From Deltaproteobacteria bacterium HGW-Deltaproteobacteria-12 (GTDB taxonomy: Bacteria; Desulfobacterota; Syntrophia; Syntrophales; Smithellaceae): 58,042 bases of DNA. The position numbers and the translations under genes were made by a program. How positions within the stretch are numbered: position 1 is the stretch's first letter; each line of letters opens with the position of its first letter. The stretch covers positions 1 to 58,042 of the forward strand of contig PHBK01000027.1 in NCBI GenBank assembly GCA_002840565.1, read 5' to 3'. The notes beneath the pieces are model-generated. The model was not told where the DNA came from. It saw only the letters and a list, made by a program, of their open reading frames with translations, and made no database searches. Shown piece by piece: positions 14,536 through 23,191 of the stretch.

Positions 14536-15873
14536 TTAAATGTTGAGCAGATCTTCGACTTCCTGCCGGATCAGCCCCAGACTTTTTTTCGAAGAAGCTT
14601 CAAAACGCAGAACTATGACCGGTTGCGTATTGGAGGAGCGGACAAGCGCCCAGCCGTCCTGGAAGGGAATGCGCACTCCATCAATATCGATCAGGCCGGG
14701 GGTATTCCGGTAGTGATTTTTAATCCTCTCTACTAAAGCAGCTTTTTTGGAATCGGGGCAGTCAATGCGAATTTCCGGCGTAGCATAAGTTTTCGGCACA
14801 TCGGCAAGCAGGGAACTGATTTTTTCTCCGGTCTGGGATAAAATCTCCAGCAGTCTCACGGCAGCGTAAATGGCGTCGTCATAGCCAAAATAACGGTCGG
14901 CAAAAAAGATATGTCCGCTCATCTCTCCGCCCAGAACAGCTCCCTCCTCTTTCATCTTGGCTTTGATCAGGGAGTGTCCCGCTTTCCACATGATAGGCCG
15001 GCCGGAATGCTTTTTAATGTCATCGTATAAAACCTGTGAGCACTTAACTTCGCCGATTATTGTAGCACCTGGTTTTTCCCGGAGAATGTAGCGCGAAAAA
15101 AGCAGGAGTAATTTGTCTCCCCAGATGATTTCACCATTATCGCTGATAACGCCGATCCGGTCGGCATCGCCGTCGAAGGCTATCCCTAAATCTGCCTTCT
15201 CCTTCCGGACAAGACGGATTAGTTCTTTTAAATTATCTTCCACTGTGGGATCGGGAAAGTGATTAGGGAAGCGGCCATCCGGCTCGCCATAGATTGCTGA
15301 TACGTCCAGGCCCAACCGCTGGAGCAGGGGAAGGGCAAAACGGCCGCCCACTCCATTGCCGGCATCGACTATTACTTTCATCTTTTTATTGATGGAAACA
15401 TTCTCAAAAAGATAGTTTTCATATTCTGCGGATATATCCCTGGTTTCGGCAAGGGCCTGTCCGGTCGAATATTTGCCGGCTTCGATTATTCTTCGCAAAT
15501 CCTGAATTTTATCGCCATAAATTGTGTCATTGCCGATACATATTTTAAACCCGTTGAATTCCGGCGGATTATGGCTGCCCGTGACCATGACTCCGCCGTC
15601 GATTTTCAGGTGACGGATGGAAAAATAAAGCATGGGGGTGGCACAAAGCCCGATATCGATTGTCTGAATACCGCAAGAGCGGAGGCCTTTTATTAAGAAA
15701 TTATGGTAGGCGTCAGAGCTTAAACGGCAGTCACGACCGATAGCCATGGTCCGGACATTGTGACTGATTGCATATGTGCCGATAGCACGGCCTAGGTCCA
15801 AAACAAATTCTTCATTTAAATCCTGATTGACGACGCCTCGTACATCATATTCTCTAAAAACATTGGGATTCAT
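14536..15873 (-). CDS. Phosphomannomutase/phosphoglucomutase
   Basis: This alpha-D-phosphohexomutase of about 445 residues (AlgC/ManB type) interconverts sugar 6- and 1-phosphates for polysaccharide and LPS precursors. Motifs: FREYDVRG (6-13), phosphoserine loop VTGSHNPPEFNGFK with S100, the metal loop FDGDADRIG, and sugar-binding GGEMSGHIFF. The last domain has RSSNTQPVIVLRFEA, which binds the substrate phosphate. I start at ATG 15873 (MNPNVFREYDVRG) because GGAG lies 11 bases upstream and homologues start here; ATG 15891 gives six more residues with no ribosome site. It could supply the polysaccharide system at 2399-4926. Confidence 0.9.
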   Translation of the reverse strand: MNPNVFREYDVRGVVNQDLNEEFVLDLGRAIGTYAISHNVRTMAIGRDCRLSSDAYHNFLIKGLRSCGIQTIDIGLCATPMLYFSIRHLKIDGGVMVTGSHNPPEFNGFKICIGNDTIYGDKIQDLRRIIEAGKYSTGQALAETRDISAEYENYLFENVSINKKMKVIVDAGNGVGGRFALPLLQRLGLDVSAIYGEPDGRFPNHFPDPTVEDNLKELIRLVRKEKADLGIAFDGDADRIGVISDNGEIIWGDKLLLLFSRYILREKPGATIIGEVKCSQVLYDDIKKHSGRPIMWKAGHSLIKAKMKEEGAVLGGEMSGHIFFADRYFGYDDAIYAAVRLLEILSQTGEKISSLLADVPKTYATPEIRIDCPDSKKAALVERIKNHYRNTPGLIDIDGVRIPFQDGWALVRSSNTQPVIVLRFEASSKKSLGLIRQEVEDLLNI

Positions 15874-15992
15874 GACTTTGACTCGCTCCATACAGTAAGT
15901 TGATAAATTCCTTCTTTTGCGCCGGGAGTATAGGAAAAGACTGCCGGTGTGTCAATAGAATACTGCTGCCAGGTCGCACCGGTTGTTGACAG

Positions 15993-17393
15993 TTATTTAT
16001 CTGCCTTCTCCATGATCTTTTTCTTAAGCTCGGGTTTCTCGAGCAGGTCGGTTGTGTATGTGCCGGAGAGGAAATCATCGTCTTCCAGAACTGCACGGTG
16101 GAGAGGGATAGTCGTCTTGATTCCGCTGATGCGCAATTCTCCCAGTGCCCTTTTCATGCGGGCGATGGCTTCGTCGCGCCCTCTGCCCCAGGTCATTAAT
16201 TTCATAAGCAGTGAATCGTAATAAAAAGGAGCCGTGTATCCCTCGTAAATGCCCTCATCGATCCGGACAGATGGACCGAGCGGATAACGGAGTTTTGTAA
16301 TTGTGCCCGGCGATGGGAAAAAAGTAACCGGGTCCTCTGCGTTGATCCGGCATTCCATAGCATGCAATTTTACTGCAATATCGTCCTGACTGATGTCGAG
16401 CTGGTTGCCTGCGGCGATCTTAATCTGTTGTTTGACGAGGTCTATTCCGGCTGAAATTTCCGTAATGCAATGCTCGACTTGCAGCCGCGAGTTGATTTCG
16501 TTGAAATAAAACTCCCGGGGGTGACCCGGAACATAGAAGAACTCGACAGTCATGGCCCCTACGTAATTCAGGCTCATGGCCACGTCGATAGCCGCTGCGC
16601 CCATTTTCATCCGCAAGAAGGGGGTCAAAACGGGGCAGGGTGATTCTTCAATAAGTTTTTGAAAACGGCGCTGGACAGAACAATCTCTGTCGCCAAGATG
16701 AACGACATTGCCGAACTGATCGGCGAGAATCTGGAATTCGACGTGCTTGACTCCGGTAAGATACTTTTCTATGTAGAAATCGGTAAGACCGAAAGCCTTT
16801 CGGCTCCGCGATTTTGCCGCTTCTATCGCCTTGTCCAGTTCATTTTTATTTCGGGCGGTTACAATACCTATACCGCCGCCCGCGCCCGAAGGCTTGACAA
16901 CGACAGGGTAGCCGATTGCGGCGGCTATCTCCTGCGCTTGACGGATGCCTTGAGGGCCGGTATCGGTGATGGCTTCATCGGAACCCGGAGTTACGGGAAT
17001 ATTAAGCATCTTCATCAATTGCCGTGCGCGGTTTTTCGGTTTGGCCTTATACATGCACTCACTGGAAGGGCCGATAATAATTATTCCGCGGTTTTCGGCT
17101 TTTTCATAAAATTCGGGATTTTCGGAAAGAAAACCATATCCGGGGTGAATGGCTTCGGCACCGCAGCGTTCGGCAGCATCGAGTACTTTTTCGATGTTGA
17201 TATAGCTGTGCACTGCTTCCGCCGCTCCGATTTCGTATGCTTCATCAGCCAGTTGGACATGCAGGGAGCTTTTGTCCGCCTCGGAGTAAATAGTCGCGGT
17301 TCGAATACCCATATCCTGACAAGTGCGGATGATGCGGACGGCTATTTCGCCGCGATTGGCGATCAGAACTTTATTGAATGTTTTACCCATCAT
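15993..17393 (-). CDS. Biotin carboxylase (acyl-CoA/pyruvate carboxylase subunit)
   Basis: This 466-residue ATP-grasp enzyme carboxylates biotin on a carrier protein, AccC or PycA type. Seen: KVLIANRGEIAVRIIRTC (8-25), HPGYGFLSEN (83-92), EINSRLQVEH (299-308), the active-site segment that includes the conserved R303, and HLGDRDCSVQRR (232-243). The ATP-lid loop is unusual: GAGGGIGI (170-177), where most members have GGGGxGM. ATG-ATG start; GGAGG lies 5 bases before the second one (17390), so that may be the real first codon. No biotin carrier or carboxyltransferase gene is next to it, so its partner complex (acetyl-CoA, other acyl-CoA, or pyruvate carboxylase) cannot be assigned. Confidence 0.87.
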   Translation of the reverse strand: MMGKTFNKVLIANRGEIAVRIIRTCQDMGIRTATIYSEADKSSLHVQLADEAYEIGAAEAVHSYINIEKVLDAAERCGAEAIHPGYGFLSENPEFYEKAENRGIIIIGPSSECMYKAKPKNRARQLMKMLNIPVTPGSDEAITDTGPQGIRQAQEIAAAIGYPVVVKPSGAGGGIGIVTARNKNELDKAIEAAKSRSRKAFGLTDFYIEKYLTGVKHVEFQILADQFGNVVHLGDRDCSVQRRFQKLIEESPCPVLTPFLRMKMGAAAIDVAMSLNYVGAMTVEFFYVPGHPREFYFNEINSRLQVEHCITEISAGIDLVKQQIKIAAGNQLDISQDDIAVKLHAMECRINAEDPVTFFPSPGTITKLRYPLGPSVRIDEGIYEGYTAPFYYDSLLMKLMTWGRGRDEAIARMKRALGELRISGIKTTIPLHRAVLEDDDFLSGTYTTDLLEKPELKKKIMEKADK

Positions 17394-17447
17394 TTCCTCC
17401 GGTGATTGCGGCTTTTATTTTAATATTTTTGATTATAATGCAGGTAT

Positions 17448-18290
17448 CTATCGGCTGTTCCCGGAAATATAATTTTTTGATAAGACTTTTTTGAATATGG
17501 CAGGTGAATCCGGAACCGGTAAACTATTATTCGAAATAATCCGTAAAAAATTAGTAATGATATAAAAAGTCGCACCCCAAAGGATTTCCTTTTCCCCCTG
17601 CGCATCGGTCAGTATAATACAGGGGAATTGATTAGAATGAAGCGGATCGCTAAATGGCGTTTCCAATTCCAGAAGAGCGTATTTGGAGGCGTCAAAAAAA
17701 GCACGCAGGGGGATTTCTAAAATTTTTTCCACTTCTGAACTTAAGCGAAAGGCAAAAGGCTCCGGTGTAAGACATACTGTAGGAAAAATTGTCCGGGCAA
17801 TAAGGGATAGAGAGTAACAGGGCAGGGCGCCTAAGAAGGAAACACGCCAAGGCTTAAGGCCAATTTCTTCCCAGGCCTCTCTGACGGCATTAGTTAAAAA
17901 GAGACGTATTAAATGAACAGATTCTTCGTCTTTATCAGCGGTAGATCTTGCTATCTCTGAAGATAACGCCGGAAACAGTCCCGTTGTGAAAGCACCGCTG
18001 AGAAGTCTATCGGTCAGCGGATGAAGCATACCTCCGGGGCAACTGATATCGCCGGCCTGAGATACCCTGTTGGAGCGTTTAATGAGCTGAAATACATACT
18101 CGGAATTACCCGAACTCATTTGCTTATAGTTCAGCAAGAGAACAACTCCGGCAGCCAGCTGAGGAGCGGCTGTTTTGGATGAACATTTAATCTGCCGGTA
18201 TTTTTCCTTATAATCAAGCTGTATCGCAGCCAGTTTATTGACAATGAGCGATGGTATTACATCTTTCCGCTCGAAGATAGTTATATCCAT
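17448..18290 (-). CDS. Nudix hydrolase, CoA pyrophosphatase type
   Basis: This 280-residue Nudix protein is likely to cleave CoA or acyl-CoA into 3',5'-ADP and phosphopantetheine. The CoA-type signature SxAGDISCPGG appears as VSQAGDISCPGGM, and the Nudix core AVREAWEEIGL follows after an insertion of about 40 residues between the two halves, which lengthens the box. The GALPCYSLSLIARTIFPTV stretch and a C-terminal ILWGATFYIITNFL segment match the NUDT7/YeaB group. ATG 18290 is chosen over a TTG 12 bases upstream. It begins 13 bases after the YheT-type hydrolase stop, so they are one operon. Confidence 0.8.
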   Translation of the reverse strand: MDITIFERKDVIPSLIVNKLAAIQLDYKEKYRQIKCSSKTAAPQLAAGVVLLLNYKQMSSGNSEYVFQLIKRSNRVSQAGDISCPGGMLHPLTDRLLSGAFTTGLFPALSSEIARSTADKDEESVHLIRLFLTNAVREAWEEIGLKPWRVSFLGALPCYSLSLIARTIFPTVCLTPEPFAFRLSSEVEKILEIPLRAFFDASKYALLELETPFSDPLHSNQFPCIILTDAQGEKEILWGATFYIITNFLRIISNNSLPVPDSPAIFKKVLSKNYISGNSR

Positions 18291-18302
18291 AAAAACCTGC
18301 AA

Positions 18303-19289
18303 TCAAAGAATCATTGCGGCAATCTTTTCCTGAAGCCAGCAGTGAAAGGGGAATAAATCCAGAAATCCGCAATGACCGCCGAATTTTTGCCGGTATATCT
18401 GAAAATATTTATTTTCCTGTAAATTATGAAAATCTTCCAGCGGAATAACCGGATCATCCTCGGCGATGAATATGCTAACCGGCAAATTAAAATTTTGAAA
18501 GAACTCATTGTCTAAAGTATATAAATGAAAGTAGTCGCGGAATGAAGGATAATCAGGGTAATAGGGCATTATGGCTTCAGTCAGATCCATGCAGGTCTTG
18601 GCCTGCAATATTTTACTGAAGTCATACCTATGGGGAAAGAGCTGCTGCTTTTTAAGCAAAGACCGCTTCCATTTCTTTAGGAAATATTGGCGGTAAAAGA
18701 AAAGACCATTGTCGATGGCTAAAGTTGTTTTATACGGATCAAGCGGCGGGCTGATCGCGAAAACATGCTTTAATCCCCGGACCGGCTGATCAGCATGCTG
18801 CCGGCCCATGCGCAGCGCGAAATTTGCCCCTAAAGAAAAGCCAATTATGTAAACAGGTAAGTTTGCGGACCGCAACGCCAATTGACTGATGACTTCGAAT
18901 GTTTCTTCAGTCAGCGCCCCATGAAAAAGGCCTTCATTTAAATGATGGGAATCGCCATGATCCCTCAGGTTCAGGCGGCAAATGGAGAAACCGAGCTCAA
19001 AAAAGTATTTTCCGGCAGCCACCACATAAGCGGAGGAAGAAGACCCTTCCCATCCGTGCATTATAATAATTAACCCTTTGGGATTGGCCTGAGGCGATAA
19101 AAAGGAAAGTAAACGGGTACCACCGGATGTGGTAATTATTAATTCCTGCGATTTGCTCAGCAGGGAATTTTTGCCCAGGTTACGCAGACGGGAGCTGGCC
19201 AGAATTGATTGCAGATGACGATTGCGAACAAGCACGGAAGGTTTGAAATTAAGCTCGTCTGATTTAATTATTTTTTTGTTCATTGCCAT
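18303..19289 (-). CDS. YheT-like alpha/beta hydrolase (COG0429)
   Basis: This 328-residue hydrolase is of the YheT/ABHD1-3 group. FKPSVLVRNRHLQSILAS near the N-terminus is the group's signature (NxHLQT). HGWEGSSSSAYV is the oxyanion loop, GFSLGANFALR carries the nucleophile serine, and EDDPVIP and GGHCGFLD provide the acid and the histidine. Family members act on ester or thioester lipids, but the substrate is unknown. The start is ATG-GCA-ATG; no ribosome site is seen. It is first in a short operon with the CoA-type Nudix hydrolase. tRNA-Met lies just upstream in the same orientation. Confidence 0.87.
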   Translation of the reverse strand: MAMNKKIIKSDELNFKPSVLVRNRHLQSILASSRLRNLGKNSLLSKSQELIITTSGGTRLLSFLSPQANPKGLIIIMHGWEGSSSSAYVVAAGKYFFELGFSICRLNLRDHGDSHHLNEGLFHGALTEETFEVISQLALRSANLPVYIIGFSLGANFALRMGRQHADQPVRGLKHVFAISPPLDPYKTTLAIDNGLFFYRQYFLKKWKRSLLKKQQLFPHRYDFSKILQAKTCMDLTEAIMPYYPDYPSFRDYFHLYTLDNEFFQNFNLPVSIFIAEDDPVIPLEDFHNLQENKYFQIYRQKFGGHCGFLDLFPFHCWLQEKIAAMIL

Positions 19290-19336
19290 TTATGCTAAAA
19301 CAGGGCTTGAGGAAATTCCCAAACCCTGCTTGATTT

Positions 19337-19413
19337 TGGTGGCGGTGCCCTGATTTGAACAGGGGACACTACGGATATGAGCCGTATGCTCTGACCAGCT
19401 GAGCTACACCGCC
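19337..19413 (-). tRNA. tRNA-Met (CAT)
   Basis: Read on the minus strand this is a 77-base cloverleaf with encoded CCA. The acceptor GGCGGTG pairs with CACCGCC (discriminator A), the anticodon stem is TACGG/CCGTA with loop CTCATAT giving anticodon CAT, and the T-arm is CCCTG-TTCAAAT-CAGGG. The absence of the initiator features (mismatched 1-72 pair and three GC pairs in the anticodon stem) points to elongator Met or, if the C is modified to lysidine, Ile. Met is the simpler call. Confidence 0.9.
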
Positions 19414-19481
19414 TTTCAGAGACAAAAGCAATTCGAATGCGACCGACGCTCTATATACAACAGCCTATAATTTGTCAATGA

Positions 19482-21185
19482 TTATTGATTAGCGGTGTTT
19501 ATCTTATAAACAACAATAGCACTCTTATCTTTAACCGATGATCCGACTGATAAAACTAAGGCCAAAACCAGTTCCCGTTTGCCGTCATTGTCGATATCTT
19601 TGAAGATATAATCGGCAACATAGCCGTTAATTTTTTTCGTTCTCCAGTTTTCGGCCATACCCAGACCATCCCATTCCAAATTGTAGATTTCACTGGAGGT
19701 AAACATCTTCACATTTTTTAATAAACGGCCGGAAGCAGATGAGTTTTTAACAATTATCAGTTCTTTTTTCCCATCTTTATTGAAGTCGTAGGTCAGAATT
19801 CTTAAATTTATATAAGCGCTCTTTGCTTCCACATTTGTCGATTTATCTCTTGCGTTTTCGATATAGTTATTGCTGCCGCCAAACTCTTCGTCACCTCTCC
19901 AGATAAGATCTTCATTTTTAAAGCCGAAAGTATTAAGCTGGATAAAAGGTCTGTCTGTTTTTCGAAAAATGCAAATGTGATCAAGTTCATCCAGAGCGAT
20001 AATTTTCTCATCACCGCCGGTGCCAAAGTTATCAATGACTAATCCGTAAATTGACAGGCCCCGTGGTATTTTCATTTTCTGATCCTCGACAAAACGGCCG
20101 TTTCTCCAGACCATTTCATAGATTTGTGTGTCAAATATCTGGTCAAATCCGTACGATTGGCAGAGAAGCAGAGGAATTCCTGAAGCGGTTTCGATTACCC
20201 GTAAAAACCACTTTAAATCAGAAGCGATTTTAACATATTTACCGTCTTTAAACTCTAAAACGAAGGAATTGAGACTTGCGTCAATGACAGATGTTATAAA
20301 AATTTGCTGGACGCCGCTCCTTCGAATATCCGCAATATCAACCGATAGATATTTTTCATATCGCTTTCCTTCGATTTTTTGCAAAAGACGTAATTCAGTA
20401 TCCGTTTTCTGGTAGATGTAAACATTATGTTCATCAATAAGAACTACTTCGTTTTTACCGTCGCCGTTGACATCACCTACATCCATGCCTTTAAATTCTG
20501 TTGGAAAATGCTGGCTCATCCAAAAACCCTTGCGTTTGAAAGGGTCATCCGGGGCATTGATGAAGTCGGTATTGATCACAGAAGTCAGTGTACCCCTTTT
20601 GCCTGATTTCATTCCGGCGATGATGAGTGATTCACGGGAAATTCCCGGTGCGACTGATGGTGCGGCAGCAGGGGCTGACTGAGCTGCAGGTTGTGCGGCG
20701 GTCTGAGCATCAGTACCAAGGATATGCTGCACAATTTTCTGCGAAAAATCATTAATTTTGGGGATTACTTCATCCAGGCTGGGAGATTGAGTGAAAAGAC
20801 CGACATCAGATTTTGCAGTTGTAATATCGACCAGTTTACCGTCAACGCTGATGCTGTTGCCAATTTTGGTTATGCTGCCCCAAACGACATAATCGGATTT
20901 TAATTTCTTGCCGATATTGTATACTTCAGCCAGAGAAATGTCTTTAATATTGGATTTTTTCAATTCTTCCGCCACGCTGTCTTTACCGGATACCTCTATT
21001 TTATTGGAAACTGCTATCCGGGTGATGAGCATATCCTGAATGCCCTGTCGGACATATTCGATATTTTCCGAACTGTTCAAGGTGAAGGGTAATACGGTTA
21101 CACTATACTTATCCTTTGCCCAGAGTGTTCCTGCGGACAACATAACAATCACGAGGCAAATCATATATTTAAAGATTCTTTGCAT
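19482..21185 (-). CDS. Exported FG-GAP/VCBS protein with FlgO/CsgG-like N-domain
   Basis: This 567-residue exported protein starts at ATG 21185, because AAGGAGA lies 6 bases upstream and the product then opens with a signal peptide (MQRIFKYMICLVIVMLSAGTLWA, cut near 23). Residues about 25-160 (YSVTVLPFTLNSSENIEYVRQ...DMLITRIA, KLKSDYVVWGSI) resemble the TolB/CsgG/FlgO N-terminal fold. A short Ala/Pro linker follows. Then come FG-GAP repeats with calcium-binding loops DVNGDGKNE, DFNKDGKKE and DIDNDGKRE, which suggests a beta-propeller. The function is not known. A periplasmic or outer-membrane binding or scaffold role is possible, and calcium would stabilise it. It is transcribed alone, 119 bases after the CoA-transferase/GNAT gene. 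Confidence 0.78.
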   Translation of the reverse strand: MQRIFKYMICLVIVMLSAGTLWAKDKYSVTVLPFTLNSSENIEYVRQGIQDMLITRIAVSNKIEVSGKDSVAEELKKSNIKDISLAEVYNIGKKLKSDYVVWGSITKIGNSISVDGKLVDITTAKSDVGLFTQSPSLDEVIPKINDFSQKIVQHILGTDAQTAAQPAAQSAPAAAPSVAPGISRESLIIAGMKSGKRGTLTSVINTDFINAPDDPFKRKGFWMSQHFPTEFKGMDVGDVNGDGKNEVVLIDEHNVYIYQKTDTELRLLQKIEGKRYEKYLSVDIADIRRSGVQQIFITSVIDASLNSFVLEFKDGKYVKIASDLKWFLRVIETASGIPLLLCQSYGFDQIFDTQIYEMVWRNGRFVEDQKMKIPRGLSIYGLVIDNFGTGGDEKIIALDELDHICIFRKTDRPFIQLNTFGFKNEDLIWRGDEEFGGSNNYIENARDKSTNVEAKSAYINLRILTYDFNKDGKKELIIVKNSSASGRLLKNVKMFTSSEIYNLEWDGLGMAENWRTKKINGYVADYIFKDIDNDGKRELVLALVLSVGSSVKDKSAIVVYKINTANQ

Positions 21186-21304
21186 GCTTATCTCCTTTGG
21201 AACAATGCCGATTAATTTTGAAAGTATGAAACTTCTAACATTTAAAAATTGATATTTCAAGGTTCATTTCAGCAAAGAAAATATCAGCGGAGATGGTCAA
21301 GGGC

Positions 21305-23191
21305 CTAAACAAAATTAACCGGGGAAGGTTCTTCTTCGGAGAAATCAATGGTCAGATTGTAAACGCCATATTTCAATTTTGACTTTATAGCAAAAGGTAA
21401 TTTTTGATAGACTTTAAGCATGGGTTTATTGTCAGACAGAATATCGGCGGAAAAACCTGTAATTCCCTTTTCCCGGGCATGTCCAATCAGCATTTCCAGC
21501 AGGATTGAAGCGATGCCTCTGCCGGTGAATTTTTCATCAACGACAAATGCCGTATCGGCCCGAGAATTTTCCTGGCGGCGGCTGTACCGTCCTTCGGCAA
21601 TTATTTCCTCTCTTCCCGCTTCTTCGACGATGCCGACAATAGACATGTCGCGCCGGTAGTCTACATTGACATATTCCTGCATTTTGGAATGAGGCATAGT
21701 TTTAATGGGACTGAAATAGCGGTAAAAGACGGTATCGTCGGAAAAGCGATAGAAAAGCCGCCGCATGGCTTCTTCATCGGAAGGTTTAATCGCCCGGAAA
21801 AATACTTTTACGCCGTCAGAATATTGATGCGTTTTGGCAATCTTCTCCGGATAAAAATGACCGGAGTCCTGAAGATAAATTTGATCGGCATAAATAATCC
21901 GGGCGTTTTTAGCCGCCAAAACCAAATTTGCGCGGTCATCCGGATGGGCAATATCTATCAGGGCTTGTGCTCTTTCCCGGACGGATTTGCCAAAAAACGA
22001 GGCAATGCCATATTCAGTTACAATGAAATCCAATGATTCCCGGGTAGTGAACTGGTTGGGGAAATTATCCACGGACAGCAGGATATTGGATTCATTTTTC
22101 AGATTGCGGCTGGGCAGTGCAAAGATAGCCTTTCCACCCCTGGAGCGTTCAGCGCCGGTAAATAGTTCCTGAATCTGTCCGGGTCCGGCGGTAATGTTTC
22201 TTTTGCCGACATGAAGAGCAATATTCCCGGTAAGATCAATTTTTCGTGCCGGCAATATAGCAACAAGCTTGTCAATCAACCCCGTTTTCAAATGATCGGC
22301 AATCAGATCAATGCCCTGAAATTCAATCCGGGGATTATTATGCAGCCACTGCATCAGTTCCGGAGTGCCCTGAGCGTAGGCGGTCAGGGATTTTCCCGGA
22401 AAAGATTTTTTCTTTTTATTGGTAACCGCGCCGCATTTAATTAAATCCATCAAGACATCGGTGAATGTATAGGTGTGGATTCCCAGATTGTTTTTATGCA
22501 TCAAATACTTGCCTAACGCTTCATAGAGCGGTCCAAGGAAAAAGGAAAGGCAACTGCCGTCCTCAACCATGGAGGCGATATTGGCGGCCATTTTATCTGC
22601 GATGTCATCCACCGGCCAACGGTTAAAGTAAATTAATGGTTCTTCCGCTCGAATCAGATACTGAAAATCGTTTACATGCACAAAGGTATCACCCATCGTC
22701 CGGGGCACTGCTTCATTAATTTCACCAATGGTAAGAGAAGCCTTGGCCATGGCCTGTTTGGCAATATCTACTGATACTCCAAGACTGGAAAAGCCGGCGT
22801 CGTCGGGTGGTGATATCTGGATAAAAGCGGCATCAATATTGATGGCGCCGGAGGCCACAAGCATCGGAATACTGGAAAACGGGCAGGGGATCATATCGAC
22901 AATACCGGCTGTAATCGCTTCGCTGGCCAGCCATCCGGAAAAAAAAGTTTTCAACCGGAATTTTCTTTTATTTTGAGAGGTGCTCAAGGTGATAACATCG
23001 CCCAGGCTGATGATCTGAATCAACTCCAGATCGCTCAAGTTAGCCATCTGCGAAGATAATAGATGCTTGACAAGAGTCCGTGGTTCAGAAACACCAGTCC
23101 CCAGAAAAATTCTCATGCCGGGTTTAATGCCGGAGAGCGCAACCGGAGGTTCTACAATTTTTTGTTTCCAGTCCGGGGCAGGTGTTTTCAT
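21305..23191 (-). CDS. Acetyl-CoA hydrolase/transferase-GNAT fusion
   Basis: This 628-residue protein has residues 1-450 similar to the acetyl-CoA hydrolase/4-hydroxybutyrate CoA-transferase family (GIKPGMRIFLGTGVSEP, VDDIADKMAANIASMVEDG, TEYGIASFFGKSVRERAQAL) and residues 461-610 a GNAT acetyltransferase (VKVFFRAIKPSDEEAM, acetyl-CoA motif EKFTGRGIASILLEML). In active 4-hydroxybutyrate CoA-transferases the catalytic glutamate lies in a GIHTEMFSDG-like motif; here it reads GIHTYTFTDV (237-246), tyrosine instead, and the usual GxGGIPxA loop reads LGPLYEAL. The transferase part therefore looks inactive and may sense acyl-CoA. ATG 23191 overlaps the upstream stop as ATGA; TTG/ATG readings further up are not used. 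Likely a protein lysine acetyltransferase. Confidence 0.8.
   Translation of the reverse strand: MKTPAPDWKQKIVEPPVALSGIKPGMRIFLGTGVSEPRTLVKHLLSSQMANLSDLELIQIISLGDVITLSTSQNKRKFRLKTFFSGWLASEAITAGIVDMIPCPFSSIPMLVASGAINIDAAFIQISPPDDAGFSSLGVSVDIAKQAMAKASLTIGEINEAVPRTMGDTFVHVNDFQYLIRAEEPLIYFNRWPVDDIADKMAANIASMVEDGSCLSFFLGPLYEALGKYLMHKNNLGIHTYTFTDVLMDLIKCGAVTNKKKKSFPGKSLTAYAQGTPELMQWLHNNPRIEFQGIDLIADHLKTGLIDKLVAILPARKIDLTGNIALHVGKRNITAGPGQIQELFTGAERSRGGKAIFALPSRNLKNESNILLSVDNFPNQFTTRESLDFIVTEYGIASFFGKSVRERAQALIDIAHPDDRANLVLAAKNARIIYADQIYLQDSGHFYPEKIAKTHQYSDGVKVFFRAIKPSDEEAMRRLFYRFSDDTVFYRYFSPIKTMPHSKMQEYVNVDYRRDMSIVGIVEEAGREEIIAEGRYSRRQENSRADTAFVVDEKFTGRGIASILLEMLIGHAREKGITGFSADILSDNKPMLKVYQKLPFAIKSKLKYGVYNLTIDFSEEEPSPVNFV

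Noticed and set aside
16659..17405. A 248-residue plus-strand frame opposite the biotin carboxylase
   Set aside because: Antisense to an enzyme with complete family motifs.
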